Origin: Chitinophagaceae bacterium
Lineage (GTDB): Bacteria; Bacteroidota; Bacteroidia; Chitinophagales; Chitinophagaceae
Direction of reading: 5' to 3'
NCBI GenBank assembly: GCA_009885535.1
Contig: VFKL01000079.1
Coordinates: 1 to 40,811 of the forward strand
Length of the DNA stretch: 40,811 nucleotides
How positions within the stretch are numbered: position 1 is the first letter of the stretch; every line of letters starts with the position of its first letter. Below, in pieces: positions 29,541-39,719 of the stretch. A program made the position numbers and the translations under genes. The notes under the pieces were generated by a model. The model was given only the letters and a program-made list of their open reading frames with translations, was not told where the DNA came from and made no database searches.

Positions 29541-30437
29541 ATGAAAAAACTAATTGATAAACTGTTTATAAAACAATGGAGCATTGGAATAACAAATGCC
29601 AGTATTGATGATATTATTTCAAACAAGATTTCCAAAAAATCATTTACTTGGTTACCGATAAAAGACAATACCCGTTTTTTTGCCGATCCATTTGTATTTA
29701 AAAACCCAAATGGAAATATCGAAATCATTTTTGAAGATTATTCCAGTTATAATTACGGAAAAATTTCATTAGCAAGTTTGAGTCCTCAGTTTTCAAACTT
29801 ATCCATTAAGCCTTTATTGGATACGGGGTTTCATTTGTCATACCCTTCTGTTTTTTTGCAAAATAATAAAACTTACATTATACCAGAATCCAGTAAAGAA
29901 GGCGGTTTGCATTGTTATGAATTTGATTTTGAAACGAAATCCTTAATTAATAAAAGAACCATCATCGAAAACGAACCCCTACTCGATTCTACAATTCTTT
30001 TTCACAATAATAAATATTGGCTATTTGCAACTAAGCGTGGTTCAAAGAGCAACAGCGATTTATACATTTATCATTCCGATAAATGGGACGGTGATTATGT
30101 AGCTCACAAGGGAAATCCGGTTAAAACATCGCTTTCGGGTAGCAGACCTGCAGGAAATTTTATTGTTCATAACAACATTATTTACCGTCCTACTCAAAAC
30201 AGTGCCGAATATTATGGAAAATCAATTATTCTTCAAAAAATCAATCATTTGAGTGAAGAAAAATTTGAAGAAATAGCCACAACAGAATTGATATTACAAA
30301 AAAACAATAAATTTAATTTCGGGATACATACAATAAATATCACAAATGACGTTATAGTGGTGGATGGTCTGAGAAAAATTTTCAGTCCATTTACCCAGAT
30401 TAAGATTTTTTTAAATAAAGCATTAAAACTTATTTGA
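29541..30437 (+). CDS. glucosamine inositolphosphorylceramide transferase 1-like (N-terminal domain) protein
   Basis: QWSIGITNASIDDI, FFADPFVFKNPNGNIEIIFEDY, HLSYPSVFLQNNKTYIIPESS, LLDSTILFHNNKYWLFATKRG, SGSRPAGNFIVHNNIIYRPTQNSAEYYGKSI: beta-propeller-like family seen in bacterial glycan loci. Confidence 0.72.
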   Translation: MKKLIDKLFIKQWSIGITNASIDDIISNKISKKSFTWLPIKDNTRFFADPFVFKNPNGNIEIIFEDYSSYNYGKISLASLSPQFSNLSIKPLLDTGFHLSYPSVFLQNNKTYIIPESSKEGGLHCYEFDFETKSLINKRTIIENEPLLDSTILFHNNKYWLFATKRGSKSNSDLYIYHSDKWDGDYVAHKGNPVKTSLSGSRPAGNFIVHNNIIYRPTQNSAEYYGKSIILQKINHLSEEKFEEIATTELILQKNNKFNFGIHTINITNDVIVVDGLRKIFSPFTQIKIFLNKALKLI

Positions 30438-30515
30438 ATTGGTTTTTTAGTATTTTTGATGATATATTGATATATTCAATGTATTAATTTTTATAACAAT
30501 TACCTCTGCCCCCTT

Positions 30516-31784
30516 ATGAATCAATGGTCAAAATATTTTGCCAAAAATAATCTCATTACACAAATCGAGATTAACCGCATAGATAAATTGTATCATCTCA
30601 GCAGTGAAGCATTACTTCAACGATACAACGAAAAATTTATTTCTATTTTCAAACATGCTTTTAATCATTCCACTTTTTATAAAAGTTTATATCAAACAAA
30701 TGGTATTAGTATTAATGACATAAAGGATTTATCTGACATTAATAAATTGCCCATTATAAATAAGGATTTAATAAAGCACGAAATTGATAATATTTACACC
30801 AATTTCAACTTTTTAAAAATAACCGGATTAACCAGTGGTACTTCAGGTTCGCCATTGACTTTATATAGAACTCCATTTGATATTGCAACTGAGCAAGCAT
30901 ACATACGTCATTATAGAAAAATGTATGGATTCAATTTTGGACAGCCAATATTATCCATTAGGGGTATGTTGGGCAAATCTGTAACACATGAATATTTTAA
31001 ACCGGCTAATATTTTATACATTTCAAGTCCTAATATCAATAAATCAACCATTGAAATGTATTATGATTTAATACAGAAATTCAAACCGGTTGCTGTAGAA
31101 GCATTTCCCAGTTATTTACACAAATTCTGTTCTGAGCTTGAAAAAAAAGACTTAAAACTTGAAATCCCTCTTTCTTTTACGTCTTCAGAAACTTTATTGA
31201 GTTGGCAGCGCGAAAAAATAGAGCCATTTTTAAACACAAAAATATTTGATTGGTATGGTAATGCAGAACGTTCAATTCTGTTGGCACAAAATGCGAAAAT
31301 GGAGTATTATCCAATGCCACTTTATTCAATAAATGAATTTAGAGAAAAGGATGTTATAACAACAAATCTGATAAACAAGTCTTTTCCGTTAATACGTTAC
31401 AATGTAGATGACCAAATTGAAGTAACAACAAATGATTTTTTGCAAAATCAAATAAGCCCGAAAGTTAAAAGTATTTCAGGCCGACAAAGTGAAAATGTAA
31501 TTTTAAAAGATGGCAGTCATGTAGGATGTATTGACCATACATTTAAAGGGGTAAAAAATATTGAAATGGCTCAAGTACATCAGTACAATGTGCAAGACCC
31601 TATTGAAATTAAGTTGGTAGTAAATCCTGCTTTCTCTAAAGCAGATGAAGATCAATTGAGGGCAAATTGGATACAAATGGTTGGAACAGAAATGGAGTTA
31701 AAATTTACATACTGTACTAAATCTGAATTAACTTTTAATCCCAATCAAAAATATAGATTAATTATTAAACAGAAACCTGCATAA
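30516..31784 (+). CDS. PaaK/CapK-like adenylate-forming enzyme
   Basis: GLTSGTSGSPLTLYRT (AMP-binding P-loop), FDWYGNAERSILLAQ (A5-like), PLIRYNVDDQIEV, ISGRQSENVILKDGSHVG (A8-like). Confidence 0.9.
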   Translation: MNQWSKYFAKNNLITQIEINRIDKLYHLSSEALLQRYNEKFISIFKHAFNHSTFYKSLYQTNGISINDIKDLSDINKLPIINKDLIKHEIDNIYTNFNFLKITGLTSGTSGSPLTLYRTPFDIATEQAYIRHYRKMYGFNFGQPILSIRGMLGKSVTHEYFKPANILYISSPNINKSTIEMYYDLIQKFKPVAVEAFPSYLHKFCSELEKKDLKLEIPLSFTSSETLLSWQREKIEPFLNTKIFDWYGNAERSILLAQNAKMEYYPMPLYSINEFREKDVITTNLINKSFPLIRYNVDDQIEVTTNDFLQNQISPKVKSISGRQSENVILKDGSHVGCIDHTFKGVKNIEMAQVHQYNVQDPIEIKLVVNPAFSKADEDQLRANWIQMVGTEMELKFTYCTKSELTFNPNQKYRLIIKQKPA

Positions 31785-31798
31785 GTTTTTTTAAATAA

Positions 31799-32854
31799 AT
31801 GAATACAAAAATAAACGTTTTGATAACTGGTCCTATGCCACCTCCTGCAGGTGGAATCAGTATTCATTTGCAACGATTACAGCATTTATTAAAACACGAA
31901 TTCAACCTTGATTTTATAGATGAATCTTCTTTGAAAAATAAATTGTATTTCAACATAAAAAGCTTGAACTTGTTTGAATATTTAAAAAAAATCCGCAATG
32001 CGGAAATACTTTTTATTCATAGTGGCAATAGGTTGTTTAAAAAAATACACATTTTAGCAGGAAAGATATTGGGAAAAAAAGTGATCATTACAATTCATGG
32101 TTATGGTAAAAAGCGTTCTTTTTTATTTCGATTGTATGACCAATTGATTTTCAACCTTGCCAATAAAATCATTTTAGTAAACCCAGAAATTCGCCAAAAA
32201 TTAAATTTGAATGAAAAAAAAGTTGTAATTAAAAATGCTTTTTTACCACCAATATTAAGTGAAGAGCCTAAATTATCAAACCTAATTGAAACGAGGCTGA
32301 TTGATTCGAGAAAACAAAACAAAAAGATCATTTGTGCAAACGCCTCTCGTTTGGATAGTTACAACGGAGAGGATTTATATGGTTTGGATATAGCAGTTGA
32401 AGCTACAAAAAAGCTTGTGGATGCGGGCATTCTAGTTGATGTAATTTTTATTGTATCAACATTAGAATCTGGTGAAGACAGATTTCAAAAAGCGCAAGAT
32501 TTAATTCAACAATTCCAAATGCAGTCGAGCTTTTTTTTGATAAACGAAAAAGCATCTTTTGTAAAATTGATAGAACAATCGGATATTGTAATAAGACCAA
32601 CAAATACTGATGGCGATTCTTTAACCATACGCGAAGGTCTTTATCTCAATAAAATCGTTTTGGCTTCTGATGTTGTGCAAAGACCAGAAGGAACGAAGCT
32701 ATTTAAAACGAGGAATGCGGAGGATTTATTTGAAAAAATGAAATCATTTATAACGCAAAATAACGACAACAATAACCTAACCACAAAAGCACCTGTAGAA
32801 ATTGAACAATTTTATTCAACCTTAATAAATGAAGTTTATAATGCAGGAAGATAA
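31799..32854 (+). CDS. glycosyltransferase (GT-B, family 4-like)
   Basis: VLITGPMPPPAGGISIHLQRL, KKVIITIHGYG, NKIILVNPEIRQKL, EQSDIVIRPTNTDGDSLTIREGLYLNKIVLASDVVQRPEG. Confidence 0.87.
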   Translation: MNTKINVLITGPMPPPAGGISIHLQRLQHLLKHEFNLDFIDESSLKNKLYFNIKSLNLFEYLKKIRNAEILFIHSGNRLFKKIHILAGKILGKKVIITIHGYGKKRSFLFRLYDQLIFNLANKIILVNPEIRQKLNLNEKKVVIKNAFLPPILSEEPKLSNLIETRLIDSRKQNKKIICANASRLDSYNGEDLYGLDIAVEATKKLVDAGILVDVIFIVSTLESGEDRFQKAQDLIQQFQMQSSFFLINEKASFVKLIEQSDIVIRPTNTDGDSLTIREGLYLNKIVLASDVVQRPEGTKLFKTRNAEDLFEKMKSFITQNNDNNNLTTKAPVEIEQFYSTLINEVYNAGR

Positions 32855-34022
32855 AATACACCAATCTTTCTCAGTGCTTAGAAAATACTGCGAAGACAAT
32901 GCTTTTAAAGGATACGATCCTTATGATGGATTAAATAGTAAACTTTTTAATGCAATTCCATTTGCAAAAAAGAGCAGATTAATTCGTTTGGTTTGGATTC
33001 AATTTTTTAAACGATCTCCCATTAATTTGAGAAAGTTTGTAGGCATACAACATGAATACAATCCAAAAGCACTTGGATTATTTTTATCGGCATATTGCAT
33101 TTTATATAAGCAAAACAAAAAGCCTTCAGATTTAGCACAAATTCATTTTTTCATTGAGAAAATAGAATTTTACAAATCAAAAGGCTTTTCGGGAGATTGT
33201 TGGGGTTATAATTTTGATTGGGAATCGAGGGCATTTTTTCAACCTAAATTTACACCTACAATTGTAGCCTCTACGTTTATTGCAAATGCTTTATTAGATG
33301 CCTATGAAATCACCAAAGATGAAAAGCTATTACAATCAGCAAGATCAACATGTGCGTTCATTTTAAATGATTTGAACCGCACCATTGAAAACGAAAATTC
33401 ATTTGCATTTTCATATTCTCCGATTGATAAAAGCGTGGTTTATAATGCATCCTTACTTGGCGCACGTTTATTGGCCAGGGTTTATTTTTATACGAAAGAA
33501 AAAATGCTTTTTGATGCATCTAAATCCGTAATGAATTACTGTTGTAATTGCCAAAAACAAGATGGCTCATGGAGTTATGGCGCACTGCCCTTTCATCAAT
33601 GGATCGACAATTTTCATACGGGATATAATTTAGAATGTATAGCTGATTATATGAAATTTACTGATGACAATTCTTATACCAAACAATTGTCGTCAGGTTT
33701 TGATTATTACATAAACACTTTTTTTACAGATTCAGGTATTGCAAAGTATTATAACAATAGCATTTACCCTATTGATATTCATGCACCATCTCAACTGGTA
33801 ATAACCTTAGAAAAATTGAATAAATTAAACGAGCATAAAGCATTATTAGATAGTGTATTAAATAGAACCATTGATAAAATGCAGTCGAAAAAAGGTTATT
33901 TTTATTATCAAATTAATAAATACATCACCTCGAAAATCCCATATATGCGCTGGTCGCAGGCATGGATGTTTTTGTCGCTTACTGTTTATTTAAATTATTT
34001 TCCCAAAGAATCGAATGAATAA
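32841..34022 (+). CDS. polysaccharide-locus protein with predicted (alpha/alpha)6-barrel architecture
   Basis: Repeated helical segments TIVASTFIANALLDAYEIT, VVYNASLLGARLLARVYFYT, QKQDGSWSYGALPFHQWIDNFHTGYNLECIADYM. Start at Met5 (32841); still overlaps the upstream gene. Confidence 0.65.
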   Translation: MQEDKIHQSFSVLRKYCEDNAFKGYDPYDGLNSKLFNAIPFAKKSRLIRLVWIQFFKRSPINLRKFVGIQHEYNPKALGLFLSAYCILYKQNKKPSDLAQIHFFIEKIEFYKSKGFSGDCWGYNFDWESRAFFQPKFTPTIVASTFIANALLDAYEITKDEKLLQSARSTCAFILNDLNRTIENENSFAFSYSPIDKSVVYNASLLGARLLARVYFYTKEKMLFDASKSVMNYCCNCQKQDGSWSYGALPFHQWIDNFHTGYNLECIADYMKFTDDNSYTKQLSSGFDYYINTFFTDSGIAKYYNNSIYPIDIHAPSQLVITLEKLNKLNEHKALLDSVLNRTIDKMQSKKGYFYYQINKYITSKIPYMRWSQAWMFLSLTVYLNYFPKESNE

Positions 34023-34092
34023 AAAATAGGAAGCTTTATAAGTTTCAAAAATTAAAACATCAAACTGACCCCTAAAAAATAAACCCTGTATA

Positions 34093-35121
34093 ATGAAAAT
34101 CTGGTTCGACTTATCCAACTCTCCACATATTAATATGTTTCACGATCTCATAAGAGAACTTGAATCAGATGGACATGAAATTATTATCACTTCGAGGCCA
34201 TTAGCCAATACGGTGCAGTTGCTCGATCAGCGCGGATTAAAACATACAGTAATTGGGGAGCATTATGGTAAAAATATCTACAAGAAAATATTCGGTTACC
34301 CTATTCGAGTACTTCAATTGAGGAAGTTTCTCGCTCCGTTAAAGCCTGATTTAGCCATATCTCAGAGTTCATTCCATTCGCCAATAGTCGCCAAATTATT
34401 GGGCATCCCATCCATTTATACAAATGATAACGAGCATGCGATGGGCAACAAACCCGCATTTATTTTTGCCAGTACAATTTTGATTCCCGAAAATTTAGCC
34501 GTTGAAAAAATTGCCAAATTGGGCGTCTCTGCAAAAAAAATAATGCAATATCCTGGTGTCAAAGAAGGCATTTATTTGTGGAGTAAAGGAGAACGCATTC
34601 AACAAAAAAGAAAAGAAAATACAGATAAAACCATTAAAATTTTCATTCGTCCCGAACCACAAACTGCTCAATATTATAAAGGCAAAGAAAATTTTTTAGA
34701 TGATATATTAATTACCTTACAACATAAATATAAAATATACGTTCTAACACGGGATAATCAACAATATATGCATTACAAACAAGATAAATTTGACAAAGTA
34801 CATGTGCCCGAAAAACCAATTGATTTTGAAACCATTGCCATCGATTGTACCATTTTTATTGGTGCAGGTGGCTCTATGACAAGAGAATTGGCCATTTTAG
34901 GTATCCCAACCATTTCTGTATACCAAGATGAATTGTTGGATGTAGATGGATATTTACTTGAAAAAAAGTTAATGCAACATGAACCCAACCTTACTGCAAC
35001 TAAAATTGAATTATTTTTAAATGAAATAAATCAACAATCGCCATCTATTGAATTAATGGACAAAGGAAAAAAAGCATTTCAATTATTTAAAACAGAGATT
35101 ATAAAATTTAAATCAAAATGA
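34093..35121 (+). CDS. DUF354 family GT-B-like protein
   Basis: MKIWFDLSNSPHINMFHDLIRELESDGHEIIITSRPLANT, TNDNEHAMGNKPAFIFAS, FIGAGGSMTRELAILGIPTISVYQDELLDVDGYLLEKKLM. Confidence 0.88.
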   Translation: MKIWFDLSNSPHINMFHDLIRELESDGHEIIITSRPLANTVQLLDQRGLKHTVIGEHYGKNIYKKIFGYPIRVLQLRKFLAPLKPDLAISQSSFHSPIVAKLLGIPSIYTNDNEHAMGNKPAFIFASTILIPENLAVEKIAKLGVSAKKIMQYPGVKEGIYLWSKGERIQQKRKENTDKTIKIFIRPEPQTAQYYKGKENFLDDILITLQHKYKIYVLTRDNQQYMHYKQDKFDKVHVPEKPIDFETIAIDCTIFIGAGGSMTRELAILGIPTISVYQDELLDVDGYLLEKKLMQHEPNLTATKIELFLNEINQQSPSIELMDKGKKAFQLFKTEIIKFKSK

Positions 35122-36134
35122 TAAAAGTAGCCCTTATTGGTGCCGGAAAAATGGGTATTTCACATCTTTCCATTTTAGGCGCACATCCTGATGTAGAAAT
35201 TGTGGGTGTAGCAGATACATCGAAAATGGTAAATGATGTATTAGAGAAATACTCAGGTTTTAAAACATTTACAGATTATAAAAAAATGTTGGATGCCGTA
35301 AAACCAGATGCCGTTTTTGTAGCGATTCCCACAAAATTTCATGCAGATTTTGTAGCAGAATTATTAAACAGAAACATTCATTTGTTTGTTGAAAAACCAT
35401 TTTGTTTGAAGGTTGAACAAAGTGAAAAACTATCCGCCATAGCAAAAGAAAAAAAGCTAATTAATCAAGTAGGTTATCACAATAAATTTATAAGCACTTT
35501 TGAAGAAGTTAAACGACTTGTTTCTGGTGGTCATATCGGCAACATCCAGCATTTTTTGGGTGAGGCTTACGGACCGGTAGTGTTGAAAAAGAAACAAGAT
35601 ACCTGGCGCTCCGATCCAGAAGAAGGAGGCGGTTGCTTAATGGATTATGCATCACACGTTATTGATTTATTGAACCATATCGTAGCTCCAATCAATACCG
35701 TTCATGGTAGTTTATTAAAGCCAATTTATTCTAATAAAGTTGAAGACGCCGTGTATGCTTTATTGGAAACAGAAAATAAAATATCGGGTGTTCTTTCAGT
35801 TAACTGGAGTGAAGAAACCTATCGAAAAATGTCTACCTCTATAACCGTTATCGGTTCTGAAGGAAAGATCATTTCTGATGCTTCAGAATTAAGGGTTTAT
35901 TTCAAATCTGCGAATTGCCCAACTGGATATTCAAAAGGATGGAATGTAAAATATGTAACCGACCTTACAGAGCAAGTTGACTTTTATTTACGTGGAGAAG
36001 AATATTCAGCTCAAATAGATTATTTCATAAAAGCCATAAAAGGTGAAGTTCCAAATAATAAAAACACATTTGAATCAGCCGCAAAAACGGATAAAGTAAT
36101 CAGCTTAATAAAAAACAATAAAAACAACGCATAA
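35118..36134 (+). CDS. Gfo/Idh/MocA family oxidoreductase
   Basis: VALIGAGKMGISHLSILGAHPDVEIVGVADTS, DAVFVAIPTKFHADFVAELLNRNIHLFVEKPFCLKVEQ, GGGCLMDYASHVIDLLNHI. Confidence 0.95.
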   Translation: MIKVALIGAGKMGISHLSILGAHPDVEIVGVADTSKMVNDVLEKYSGFKTFTDYKKMLDAVKPDAVFVAIPTKFHADFVAELLNRNIHLFVEKPFCLKVEQSEKLSAIAKEKKLINQVGYHNKFISTFEEVKRLVSGGHIGNIQHFLGEAYGPVVLKKKQDTWRSDPEEGGGCLMDYASHVIDLLNHIVAPINTVHGSLLKPIYSNKVEDAVYALLETENKISGVLSVNWSEETYRKMSTSITVIGSEGKIISDASELRVYFKSANCPTGYSKGWNVKYVTDLTEQVDFYLRGEEYSAQIDYFIKAIKGEVPNNKNTFESAAKTDKVISLIKNNKNNA

Positions 36135-37000
36135 TGGAAAGAATATTATTTGGCGACAATCAATTTTTTGCGGTTAATCATATATCAGACGAGAAATCGA
36201 GGGCACAATCCATAAAATTTAAAGAAGACAAAACCATTTTAGATACCATTGATATCGCCCGTGATTTAGGCACGGAAACATTCATGTGTACTACACACGA
36301 TAGGATTATAAATATCTGTGAAATGGTGAGACAAAACCCTGAAAAGTACAAGAACTTTTCAATTTTACCTTGTATGCCATATGCCCATAAATATGCCAAT
36401 GCAGTTACCGAATTAGGCATTGTAGGCACCATTCAACAATATGTTCCGGGTAATTTTTTGGGCACCATGTTTAAAGGCGGATTGGCAGTAATGTCTAAAG
36501 ATTATTTATCTATAATGGAATTGATGGTGGATGCCGAGATGAAAATGTTTAAGAAAATAAATACACCCGTAATTTTTCTGCAAAATGTAGTAACAGACTT
36601 ATTATTAGGGCTTGGCATGAAAGATATTTTAAAAGCGTATCATGACTATGTAATTAAAAAATATAACGTTGAGCCTGGTTTCATCACCATGAATATGCCT
36701 AAATTATTGGCTGTTTTGGAAAGTGTAGGTATTCAAAATCCGATCATTTGTTCATCAATTAATAAAGCAGGATTTAGAATGTCGGGCGGTATGGAGATTT
36801 ATGAAAAAACGCTTCGTGAAAAACAAGTAAGGGCTATTGCCATGCAAGTGCTTGGTGGCGGTGCAATTCCGGCAAAAGAAGCATTGGAATATGTATGTAA
36901 TTTACCCAATGTTTCCTCTATTTTATTTGGAGCCTCATCAAAACAAAACATTGCTCAAACCATTTCTTTAATTCATGAATTTGATGAGAAGAAAAAATAA
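36134..37000 (+). CDS. TIM-barrel, aldo/keto reductase-like protein
   Basis: GDNQFFAVNHISDEKSRAQ N-terminus; C-terminal VLGGGAIPAKEALEYVCNLPNVSSILFGASSKQNIAQTISLI resembles AKR C-termini; TAATG coupling with upstream gene. Confidence 0.65.
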   Translation: MERILFGDNQFFAVNHISDEKSRAQSIKFKEDKTILDTIDIARDLGTETFMCTTHDRIINICEMVRQNPEKYKNFSILPCMPYAHKYANAVTELGIVGTIQQYVPGNFLGTMFKGGLAVMSKDYLSIMELMVDAEMKMFKKINTPVIFLQNVVTDLLLGLGMKDILKAYHDYVIKKYNVEPGFITMNMPKLLAVLESVGIQNPIICSSINKAGFRMSGGMEIYEKTLREKQVRAIAMQVLGGGAIPAKEALEYVCNLPNVSSILFGASSKQNIAQTISLIHEFDEKKK

Positions 37001-37009
37001 ATTATTCAA

Positions 37010-38101
37010 ATGAACATAACACTAATTGCTGGAGCTAGGCCAAATTTCATGAAGATATCGCCGATTATAAAGGCGATACAAGCTGCAAATAATAATGGCA
37101 TTGACATTCATTTTAGATTGGTGCATACTGGTCAACATTATGACAATGCGATGAGTGGTGGTTTTTTTGATCAATTGGGCATACCCACTCCGGATGTAAA
37201 TCTTGAATGCGGAGGAGGTTCTCAAGCCGAACAGACTGCAGCCATTATGGTGAAGTTTGAAAAAGAATTGATTGCACACAAACCAGATGTGGTATTGGTT
37301 GTAGGCGATGTAACTTCTACAATGGCATGTACCATTACAGCTAAAAAATTATGCATCGATGTAGTTCATGTAGAAGCTGGAATCAGATCTGGCGATATGA
37401 CCATGCCAGAAGAAATCAATAGAATGGTAACGGATTCTATTTGTGACCATTTTTTCACCACAAGCGAAACCGCACAAAAAACATTAATCAATCAACAGAT
37501 CAATCCTGCACGTGTACATTTTGTAGGCAATACCATGATTGATACTTTGATGAGCAATCTAGATAAACTTCGAAAGCCAACATTTTTTGAAGCGGCTTCA
37601 ATAGAAGATGAAAAGTATTTCCTTCTCACTCTACATCGACCATCGAATGTGGATGATGCCGAAAACTTAAAATCTATTTTAGATGCCATTATGAAATCGA
37701 CCCTACCCTTTCCCGTTATATTTCCGGTGCATCCAAGAACCAAGCAGATTTTAAAAAACATTCAGCTCGATTATGAAAATTTAATCATGATTGAACCACA
37801 AGGTTATCTCGAATTTATTTATTTGGTAAAACATGCAAAAGGAATCATCACAGATTCTGGAGGCATTACAGAAGAAGCAACCGTGTTACATGTACCTTGT
37901 TTGACCATGCGTAATTCAACTGAAAGACCTGAAACCATTACATTAGGCACCAACGAATTAATTGGCGATGATCTTGAAAAATTAAAGTCTAGTTTAATAA
38001 AAATCATGGATAACAATTGGAAAAAAGGCAACATACCGCCTTTGTGGGATGGAAAAACAGCAGAAAGAATTGTTGACATTTTAGTTACTAAATATTTGTA
38101 G
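37010..38101 (+). CDS. wecB: UDP-N-acetylglucosamine 2-epimerase (non-hydrolysing)
   Basis: TLIAGARPNFMKISPIIKAI, RLVHTGQHYDNAMSGGFFDQLGIP, VVHVEAGIRSGDMTMPEEINRMVTDSICDHFFTTSE, ITDSGGITEEATVLHVPCLTMRNSTERPETITLGTN. Confidence 0.96.
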   Translation: MNITLIAGARPNFMKISPIIKAIQAANNNGIDIHFRLVHTGQHYDNAMSGGFFDQLGIPTPDVNLECGGGSQAEQTAAIMVKFEKELIAHKPDVVLVVGDVTSTMACTITAKKLCIDVVHVEAGIRSGDMTMPEEINRMVTDSICDHFFTTSETAQKTLINQQINPARVHFVGNTMIDTLMSNLDKLRKPTFFEAASIEDEKYFLLTLHRPSNVDDAENLKSILDAIMKSTLPFPVIFPVHPRTKQILKNIQLDYENLIMIEPQGYLEFIYLVKHAKGIITDSGGITEEATVLHVPCLTMRNSTERPETITLGTNELIGDDLEKLKSSLIKIMDNNWKKGNIPPLWDGKTAERIVDILVTKYL

Positions 38102-38214
38102 CATGATAATTCAGCATAATAATTATTAAAAAGCTGACCAATTTAAAAGTAAAAAGTAAAAAATAAAAAAGAGGGATCTATAACTTTTACCAAATAAAGT
38201 GGTATTCTTTTTTA

Positions 38215-38237
38215 ATTTTGCATTTTGACTTAATTAT
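38215..38237 (+). repeat. 23-nt start-codon-proximal motif
   Basis: ATTTTGCATTTTGACTTAATTAT, 6 nt upstream of ATG 38244; identical to 29512-29534. Confidence 0.85.
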
Positions 38238-38243
38238 TAAAAC

Positions 38244-39635
38244 ATGAATAAACAATTCAAAAGATATTTACAAGCCAGTTTAATTTTCCTGGATTTATTC
38301 ATGCTAAATGCATGCTTCTTTTTGCCCAAACTAATCTTCAAAGAAAGTATCGACATGTCTTACACATCAACGTACTTTACATTTTGGATAACCACAATTT
38401 CAATATGGGTTATTTTGGCATTTTTTTCTGGTGTTTATACAGAAAAAATCATACTTCAATTTGAGACATTTACAAAAAGAACGGTTCAGGTATTTTTATT
38501 TTGGACAATATTTGATTTATTTTATTTATTTATTACCAGAGATATAAATGTATCCAGATTCTTTATTTTATTGCATTTTAGTTTTTTTGTAATTTCTATT
38601 TTAATAAATCGATTTTTATATGTTGGGATAAGAAATTATTTCAAATCAAAAGACTTTTTAGTGAAGAAAGTAATTATTTTAGGATACAATAGCATTTCAT
38701 TAAAATTGGCTTCTTATTTTGAAGAAGAATCGATAAATACCCAATTAATCGGTTTTGTAGAAGATGAAAAGAACATTAAAGAATTGACGCACTACCCTGT
38801 TTTAGCAGAAATTAAAAATCTGATTCAAGTAGCAAAAGATTATGATGTGCAAGAAATTTATTCGACTATTACGCCTGAACAAAATGAATTTATTTATGAG
38901 CTGATGCATCAATCAGAAAACGAATGCATCCGATTTAAAGTTGTTCCTAATTTAGCCTATTTTTTTAGTAAGCCAGTTGTGGTAGATTATGTTCGCGATC
39001 TTCCTGTATTATCATTACGGAGCGAACCTTTAGAAGATGTTGGAAACCGTTTAAAGAAAAGATTTCTCGATGTTGTAATTAGCTTAATTGTAATCATTTT
39101 TATTTTATCCTGGCTTATTCCAATTATAGGATTACTTATTTTGATAGAATCTAGGGGTCCGATTTTTTTCAAACAACAAAGAACTGGTAAAAACAATCAA
39201 TCGTTTAATTGTTTGAAATTTAGAAGTATGCGACCAAACAATGATGCCAATTTAAAGCAAGCCACAAAAAATGACAATCGCATCACAAAAATTGGAAAGA
39301 TATTACGTAAAACCAGTTTGGATGAGTTTCCACAATTCATAAATGTATTAAAAGGCGAAATGAGTTTGGTAGGTCCTCGCCCACACATGGTAAAACATAC
39401 CGATGATTATTCTCAGATTGTAGACCAATACATGATTAGGCATTTTTTAAAGCCAGGCATTACAGGATGGGCACAAATAAATGGTTTAAGGGGTGAAATC
39501 ACCGAACCAAAACAAATAAAACTTAGGGTTAAATACGATTTATGGTACCTTGAAAATTGGAACATTTGGCTTGATTTAAAAATATTATTTCTCACTATAT
39601 ACACTATTTGTAAAGGAGATAAAAAAGCATATTAA
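38244..39635 (+). CDS. exopolysaccharide polyprenyl glycosylphosphotransferase (WcaJ/WbaP-like)
   Basis: [111 protein letters not shown]. Confidence 0.97.
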   Translation: MNKQFKRYLQASLIFLDLFMLNACFFLPKLIFKESIDMSYTSTYFTFWITTISIWVILAFFSGVYTEKIILQFETFTKRTVQVFLFWTIFDLFYLFITRDINVSRFFILLHFSFFVISILINRFLYVGIRNYFKSKDFLVKKVIILGYNSISLKLASYFEEESINTQLIGFVEDEKNIKELTHYPVLAEIKNLIQVAKDYDVQEIYSTITPEQNEFIYELMHQSENECIRFKVVPNLAYFFSKPVVVDYVRDLPVLSLRSEPLEDVGNRLKKRFLDVVISLIVIIFILSWLIPIIGLLILIESRGPIFFKQQRTGKNNQSFNCLKFRSMRPNNDANLKQATKNDNRITKIGKILRKTSLDEFPQFINVLKGEMSLVGPRPHMVKHTDDYSQIVDQYMIRHFLKPGITGWAQINGLRGEITEPKQIKLRVKYDLWYLENWNIWLDLKILFLTIYTICKGDKKAY

Positions 39636-39719
39636 ACCAAATTTAAAAGTGAAAATTAAAAAATAAAAAAACTGCCTTCCTAACTAATAAAAAGTACAAA
39701 TAAACCCAACCACAATAAA

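Noticed and set aside
30433-30458. Possible internal promoter TTTG...TATTTTTG before the PaaK-like gene
   Set aside because: The -7 match is good but the spacer is only 14 nt; AT-rich sequence makes chance matches likely.
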